Of a stretch of 20,150 nt of DNA, positions 16,501 through 20,150 are shown piece by piece. Each line of letters starts with the position of its first letter. Position 1 is the stretch's first letter. The stretch is from NCBI GenBank assembly GCA_008931825.1, contig QXVZ01003177.1, forward strand, positions 1-20,150, read 5' to 3'. The DNA comes from Phallusia fumigata. Taxonomy: Eukaryota; Chordata; Ascidiacea; Phlebobranchia; Ascidiidae. The position numbers and the translations under genes were made by a program. The notes beneath the pieces are model-generated. The model did not search any database, had not been told where the DNA came from, and saw only the letters and a list, made by a program, of their open reading frames with translations.

Positions 16501-19417
16501 TGCTCTTTAACTTCGCGTCTTGTGTTCTTAGGTTCGACATTGGAATAACAAAGCAACCCTGGGGTTAGTCGAGTTATAACTCCGTGTCTTGTCTTTGTCA
16601 TCAAATTTACCAAGGAAAGTGTAGAAAATCGGATTCAACATCGAGTTAGCGAAGGCGAGCAAAGATGTGACGTCATTGATGGTGACGCAAGTGTTGTGGG
16701 AGTAGGGGTGTCCGCTAAATTTGATGATGAGGTTGATATGGAAGGGGAGCCAGCAGATGATGAAGATTATCACTAGAGAAACCTTCGGAAAAAGAAAACA
16801 AAAATCATGGTTCAGGAAACCTCGAGCAGTTTGTCTTGTATGACGCCACAATTCCAAGTACAGCGCTTAATACAAGTCGCAAATCTGTTTCCAAGCAGCT
16901 TTATGGCAAGCAAGATACCGACAAAATAGAACTACCCGTCCTGGGGTTCGAACGCACGACCTTCTAATGTCCACTTGGAGCTTCCACTGTGTGTTGCGCC
17001 ACCGCTGACCAGCGCGATTTATAACTGGCCTGTTTCACTTGTTTTAAATTCTACGTCAAATGAGAAAATACATGTCCGCTAGATGGCGCTCTCACCACGA
17101 TGGTCGTGACTCTTTGTTTCTGTGTGAGACCTCCATTCCTGGCTCCCGATGATCCTGATGAAGATGAGGATGAGGATCTTACAGAGCCGAGGAGTGAGCT
17201 CCTCTTAAAGCCGTCTCCCTTGCGCCCACCAGCGGATCTGTTCACCGAGCTGAAATTTGATTCGGTTAGTTTGTGTTTCAGTTCCCGCCTAAAATCAAGC
17301 GTTTTAAAAGGGTTTTGTTGGCCTAGACAAAAAGCATGGCAGCCTGAACTTGCTGAATCTAATCGCAGAGAATAGAGGAGGTTCACAAAAATTTGAGTTT
17401 GGAATCGTGATGTTGTTGATCGTCCTCTTCGATCGTCTATTTGCAATGTATTTACAACATACAAGTTCTCTGGAAGTTGTTTGTCATTTAGTTACTCTTT
17501 ATGTCCGTATCTTGTGTCCGGAAGGTATGCTTTTAATTAATCAAATGCTGCAGCTCAGTTTTACCTCACAGCGGGATGTAGGACTCTCCACAAGATGAGA
17601 CTGTAGCAGATTGTCATGATGAGAACTGGAAGAATGAAAGCCACGATGAAGTTCCCGTATACCCACGCCTTGAACGACGCGTAAGGTTTGTGAATACACG
17701 AAGCCTACAACAAAACAAGGTTAGAAATCGTCTGTGTGACGTAGGTACCGGTGACGTCATAATAATCTTACCCAATTTCCATGAGCTGCGTCTAAAAACA
17801 AAAATATTTGGAGTTGTTAACTGTAGCGCAGACGTTTTTCCTTTTTGTTAATATTTTAGAAGTTTGTTCTGCATTAAATGTCGCTAGTCCGAGGACCAAA
17901 TGCGCCCCCCCCGGCTTTTATAATTGATCAAAAGTTATNACACGAAGCCTACAACAAAACAAGGTTAGAAATCGTCTGTGTGACGTAGGTACCGGTGACG
18001 TCATAATAATCTTACCCAATTTCCATGAGCTGCGTCTAAAAACAAAAATATTTGGAGTTGTTAACTGTAGCGCAGACGTTTTTCCTTTTTGTTAATATTT
18101 TAGAAGTTTGTTCTGCATTAAATGTCGCTAGTCCGAGGACCAAATGCGCCCCCCCCGGCTTTTATAATTGATCAAAAGTTATGAGCCAAAAGTCCCGCAG
18201 GACTATTTTTTATCGTCCGGTCGTTTCAAGTGTGAACCGATTTGTACAATGAACGTTTATGACGTCATTAACGTTAGACGACCATTTTTACGTATTTTGG
18301 AATGCCTTTCCCCCTTTTCGAGGGTTTACGCCCTTTGTCTCTATTACTTGCAACGAAAACTTTGGTGATCCAGATCTAGCTGATAATAAAAAGTTTTTTA
18401 GCTTTCCTACCTAAATTGTAGTCGTCGTAGTAGGTTTCCTGCAAGAGAAAAGCAACAATTTTGATCCCTGGTTTAGAATTTTTAAGTAATTTTGTTGCTC
18501 TTACTTACATTGTAGTCGTCATAGTACTCAGCATTGAACTCGTTTGGATCTTCTTCAGCTAAAAACAAACGTTAAAACCGGTTTGCAATTTCTGATCCTC
18601 AACCTCTTCAACTTATTTTGCACCGCGACCGTGAAAAACCAATTTACCTAACCAGCATTTCCCCGTTTTAAAAGTTTATACATTTTTCCATGAAAGCGCG
18701 GCCCACCACAAGACGATGATGCCATAAGCAATTTACTTGGGGTTATTTGAAGTGCAACAAGTAATGATAGATTACTGCAATTTTATTTGATGTGTTTGCG
18801 ATTTATAGTATCTTCACCATAGCGATTTTTTTCCGGGAAAAGCTTCCGACGCAAAACTACCTTCCCCCCGCCACCTGCTATTGTCATGACAACAACACAC
18901 ACGTGACCAACCGATTTGCCTCGCTTGTTCTTCGTCAATTCCGTGCTCGCGCCCGAATTCGGCGTGGGTGTAAGGGAAGGTGTAAGTGCACACGCATTTC
19001 ACCTCGGCGAATATCCACAGCGGCAGGGACACCAGGATCGAAAGTATCCACACCTGCACAGTATAAATGCATTTTCGGTGTCAAGTTACAAAATGATAAA
19101 ACTCTCCTTTTTTTCTTCCGTGCAACTATAATTACGAAAAAAAAACTTTAATGAATACCAAAGTTAAAACAACAAAACGATAAAATATCGCTGTCAAGTA
19201 TAAACTTCTGATGTTTTTCATTTCAAATCTGCAAATAAACCGTGGTTGCACAACATTATGATGTACTATTTTTAGGCCTTTAAAATAAATCATCATAAAG
19301 GACAAATCAGGTTTTCACCCCTGCCGAGATGAGAACAGCGTTGCCATGGGTACGAAATCGCCTCCACAACGCCGAAACCGGGTGCACTATCGCCACGTAG
19401 CGGTCAAAACTCATCAC
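13212..19417 (-). CDS. Rhodopsin-class GPCR, peptide/chemoattractant-receptor-like (TM1-TM3 outside window)
   Basis: Seven-helix receptor coupled to G proteins. Reconstructed exons, 5' to 3' on the minus strand: 19417-19319, 19053-18861 (or -18912), 18558-18509, 18438-18411, 18035-18016, 17704-17565, 17288-17096, 16782-16611, then 13593-13448 and 13382-13212. The TM5 to TM7 exons are also present in contig 2 at 15373-15234, 14957-14765 and 14451-14280. Phases agree at every junction. Motifs: SFDRYVAIVHP (DRY) after TM3, the ILPVL proline and ICYSLI tyrosine in TM5, ICWLPFH (CWxP) in TM6, NSMLNPIFY (NPxxY) in TM7, and LGSRFHRRL as helix 8. The DRY/TM4 segment resembles somatostatin, galanin and urotensin receptors. 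The sulfotyrosine-like loop 2 and the LLAFANS...FLGSRF end recall C3a, formyl-peptide and chemokine receptors. Ciona has a described C3a receptor, which this could be; ligand class is not settled. Confidence 0.88.
13628..13800. repeat. Dispersed repeat family B, copy in GPCR intron
   Basis: Carries gtttatttcgcttggtgaat, aaatcaatcaccaggcctga and gccgaggttgaacgcgct in the same order and orientation as the TLR-intron copies, with substitutions and small indels. Confidence 0.7.
13883..13953 (-). other. Possible alternative or decoy GPCR tail exon
   Basis: An AG at 13954-13955 is followed by a copy of the first bases of the tail exon, so TM7 could splice here to give SRFHHLTNFIKIKIRV and stop at 13883-13885. 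A 19-bp identity links 13939-13957 with 13579-13597, covering the splice acceptor. AATAAA is present inside. The homologous site in contig 3 (start 16316) has a 1-bp deletion that changes the later reading frame, so the short tail is not conserved between copies. Confidence 0.35.
14049..14137 (+). repeat. Dispersed repeat family A, copy in GPCR intron
   Basis: Matches 3015-3105 over its whole length with a few changes (acagcgattgttgaaacg, caagttctctggcagttgtg). Duplicate at 16411-16500 in contig 3. It overlaps the end of the read-through frame after TM7, further evidence that this frame is intronic. Confidence 0.7.
14197..14260. repeat. 32-bp tandem duplication, present in one copy only
   Basis: Two adjacent 32-bp units (14197-14228 and 14229-14260), each with gtcgagttataactccgtgt, differ at two positions. 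The contig-3 copy (from 16558) has a single unit. It lies just after the TM7 donor, in intron sequence. Confidence 0.85.
14280..15983 (-). CDS. Contig-2 copy of six GPCR exons (overlap with contigs 3 and 4)
   Basis: Exons 15983-15934, 15863-15836, 15460-15441, 15373-15234, 14957-14765 and 14451-14280 duplicate exons at 18558 to 16611 with near identity in sequence, phase and splice sites. Because contig 2 runs on without a gap into the tail exons at 13593 and 13382, it is the copy that physically links TM4-TM7 to the C-terminus. Together with 19417-18861 it forms the single-gene model. Confidence 0.85.
14593..14690 (-). repeat. tRNA-derived SINE-like or pseudo-tRNA segment
   Basis: On the minus strand tggtcagcgg (A-box-like) is followed about 50 bases later by gtgggttcgaacccc (B box). 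This pairing is typical of RNA polymerase III promoters of tRNAs and tRNA-derived SINEs. The sequence before the A box does not pair with gacgggt after the T arm, and the T stem has a mismatch, so it is not a normal tRNA gene. Duplicate at 16931-17022 (with one B-box change). Confidence 0.5.
16181..16181. other. Contig seam (single N)
   Basis: Left of the N equals 18750, right of it equals 13818. The intron breaks off here and restarts in the middle of another intron. Confidence 0.85.
16611..16782 (-). CDS. GPCR exon: TM6, loop 3 and TM7
   Basis: A 172-bp exon, phase 0 in and phase 1 out, coding VSLVIIFIICWLPFHINLII (TM6), HPYSHNTCVTINDV (outer loop) and TSLLAFANSMLNPIFYTFL (TM7). The donor, CTTG|gtaaat here and CTCG|gtaaat in contig 2 (14280-14451), lets it splice to the tail exon at 13593 as FLGSRFHRRL. 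Reading through the donor gives a different C-terminus in the two copies, which argues that the splice is the real path. Confidence 0.9.
17096..17288 (-). CDS. GPCR exon: third intracellular loop and start of TM6
   Basis: A 193-bp exon. The AG at 17289-17290 leaves one base, completing an Arg codon, so the loop reads VLHPAVR-RELKHKLTESNF. A serine tract (SVRSSSSSSSGSSGARNGG) follows, and TQKQRVTTIV leads into TM6 with phase 0 out. The serines and basic residues suit phosphorylation and G-protein contact. Contig 2 copy: 14765-14957 (HRL instead of HKL). A farther upstream AG (reading LGQQNPFK) was rejected because its phase does not fit the TM5 exon. Confidence 0.83.
17565..17704 (-). CDS. GPCR exon: end of loop 2 and TM5
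   Basis: A 140-bp exon, phase 0 in and phase 2 out. It codes ASCIHKPYASFKAWVYGNF, then the TM5 helix containing AFILPVLIMTICYSLILW with its conserved Pro and Tyr, and ends WRVLHPAV plus AG. A complete second copy is at 15234-15373 and a fragment at 17940-17948 is cut by the N at 17939. Confidence 0.9.
17939..17939. other. Contig seam (single N)
   Basis: Left of the N equals 15607, right of it equals 15365 and 17696. The TM5 exon is cut at the seam, and 17696-17938 is repeated at 17940-18182. Confidence 0.88.
18016..18035 (-). CDS. GPCR microexon 3 (20 bp)
   Basis: Between tttttag and gtaaga lie only 20 bases. They complete an Asp codon and give AAHGNW, ending in phase 0, exactly what the flanking exons need. 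Copies at 15441-15460 and 17772-17791 are identical, as are their splice sites. Without it the 28-bp exon cannot be joined in frame to the TM5 exon. Confidence 0.7.
18411..18438 (-). CDS. GPCR microexon 2: second Tyr/Asp repeat
   Basis: A 28-bp exon, phase 0 in and phase 1 out, coding ETYYDDYNL plus one base. It repeats the YYDDYN of the preceding exon, with closely similar DNA, and so looks like a duplicated exon. Acceptor is ttgcag, donor gtagga. The same exon appears at 15836-15863 in contig 2. Confidence 0.75.
18509..18558 (-). CDS. GPCR microexon 1: acidic Tyr-rich loop 2 segment
   Basis: A 50-bp exon, phase 1 in and phase 0 out, coding (A)EEDPNEFNAEYYDDYN. Acceptor is tttttag, donor gtaagt. 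Clustered Tyr next to Asp/Glu is the classical context for tyrosine sulfation. Being between TM4 and TM5, it lies in the second extracellular loop. The same exon appears at 15934-15983 in contig 2. Confidence 0.78.
18861..19417 (-). CDS. GPCR exons: DRY motif, loop 2 and TM4
   Basis: Exon 19417-19319 (99 bp, phase 0 both ends) gives VMSFDRYVAIVHPVSALWRR and ends NAVLISAG. Exon starting 19053 continues in frame with VWILSILVSLPLWIFAEVKC, the TM4 helix, then CVCTYTFPYTHAEFG, where one cysteine should make the conserved disulfide to TM3. Its 3' end is ambiguous: donors after 18861 (GAAG|gtagtt), after 18902 (CAC|gtgtgt) and after 18912 (ATCG|gttggt) all end in phase 1 and so all fit the next exon. 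The longest version adds 17 residues containing CCC. cDNA would decide. Confidence 0.85.
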
Positions 19418-20150
19418 CTGAAGACAGAAAGTATTTGTTTCAGTTTTTAGCACGTTCACAGAGCTTAAGCCTGCCGTGACCAGAGCCTCATCTCGTTTAT
19501 CATCCGGTTCTGGCAAGTTCGATTTAACGCTGTTTGTCTTAGGCAAGGATGGCACTACGGTACGCTGCAAAAATTATTAAAAGGTACGCTATGGTACGGT
19601 ACGCCTTTCGCAACGAGGTACGTTGTAGCTTAAAGGCTGATTCACACTAGATGCGTCTACCGGTTTGCGGTACGTTTTTTGATCTCGCGGCAAGCAGCGG
19701 GCCACTTACACCAGTCGGGACCAAAGTCTATCTATCAAACATAAAACACTTTAGCCGTGTCTGATGGATAAAGTTTGGTCTCGGCTGGTGTAAGTGGCCC
19801 GCTGCTTGCCGCGAAATCAAAGACCGTACCGCAACCGGTAGACGCATCTGGTATGAATCAACCTTAATACGTACCGTACACTTTACTGTCATCCTTGGCG
19901 CCGGGTCTAGTTAGTCAACCGTCTCGTTTAAGACTTGTTTCCACGTTTAAAGTGTTGGTTTTTATTGGAAATTTGGCAGGATTGTGTTTGTATTTGATTT
20001 TACTGTTATGATTTCAAATCCAATGCTGGTACAGCTTGCGATTATTTGTCCACAGTAAAAAACAAAAGTTTAAAGACTTTTCCCACTTTTTACGCAGCGT
20101 TACTTTGCTCAAAATTACTATTGCATACTGAAGTAAGTACTTGCTTAAAA
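19418..20150. other. GPCR intron upstream of the DRY exon
   Basis: No exon for TM1-TM3 was recognised on the minus strand here; the frame upstream of 19417 is not receptor-like. The intron contains the foldback element at 19543-19899. A stretch at about 19930-20100 is diverged repeat DNA related to 5760-6060. Confidence 0.55.
19543..19899. mobile_element. Foldback / MITE-like element
   Basis: Two long imperfect inverted arms, about 19630-19740 and 19758-19867, share gatgcgtctaccggtt, gcggcaagcagcgggccact and accaaa blocks around a short loop. Outer inverted pieces (gcaaggatggca at the left, its inverse tgtcatccttggc at the right) extend the element. It has no coding capacity, so it is non-autonomous. 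The inner arms start and end with TTAA, which may be a target site or part of the arm. MITEs such as Cimi-1 are known in Ciona; identity with one was not tested. Confidence 0.8.

Overview
The window reads as invertebrate-chordate nuclear DNA, most probably an ascidian of the genus Ciona. Genes are split into many exons separated by very short introns (several of about 65-110 bp), intergenic DNA is AT-rich, and the three genes are animal families: a Na+/K+-ATPase beta subunit, a Toll-like receptor (TLR) and a rhodopsin-class GPCR. The genus is an inference from gene style; the gene families rest on visible motifs and on an unbroken chain of compatible splice phases.

Layout: (1) 327-2119, plus strand: the last four exons of a Na+/K+-ATPase beta subunit, with all six conserved ectodomain cysteines. 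(2) 2120-3261: convergent intergenic DNA with short repeats and TGACGTCA words. (3) 11683 down to 3262, minus strand: a TLR missing only its signal-peptide exon (a weak candidate lies at 12907-13045). The order is LRRNT, LRRs, LRRCT, LRRs, LRRCT, LRRNT, LRRs, LRRCT, transmembrane segment, TIR: the 'multiple cysteine cluster' layout of Drosophila Toll. (4) 19417 down to 13212, minus strand: a GPCR from the end of TM3 to the stop codon, with an unusual second extracellular loop built partly from tiny exons coding for Tyr/Asp repeats. TM1-TM3 lie beyond the right edge. (5) 19543-19899: a foldback (MITE-like) element in a GPCR intron.

The sequence contains three single Ns (7354, 16181, 17939). 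Each is the seam of a duplication: 5804-7353 repeats as 7355-8888, 13818-15607 repeats as 16182-17938, and 15365-16180 repeats as 17940-18750. Copies differ by scattered SNPs and indels and break in mid-exon or mid-intron exactly at the N. They are best read as overlapping contigs (probably two haplotypes of a very polymorphic animal) laid end to end, not as gene duplications. Collapsed, the locus is about 16 kb with one TLR and one GPCR. I therefore annotate one copy of each gene and mark the redundant exons separately.

The TLR and the GPCR lie head to tail on the same strand. The TLR is a pattern-recognition receptor signalling through its TIR domain. The GPCR has chemoattractant-receptor features (acidic Tyr-rich extracellular segment, helix 8 starting LGSRF), so an immune-receptor neighbourhood is plausible but not shown. 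Other points of interest are a GC-AG intron, a 20-bp microexon, a decoy/alternative tail exon and a strong excess of the palindrome TGACGTCA.
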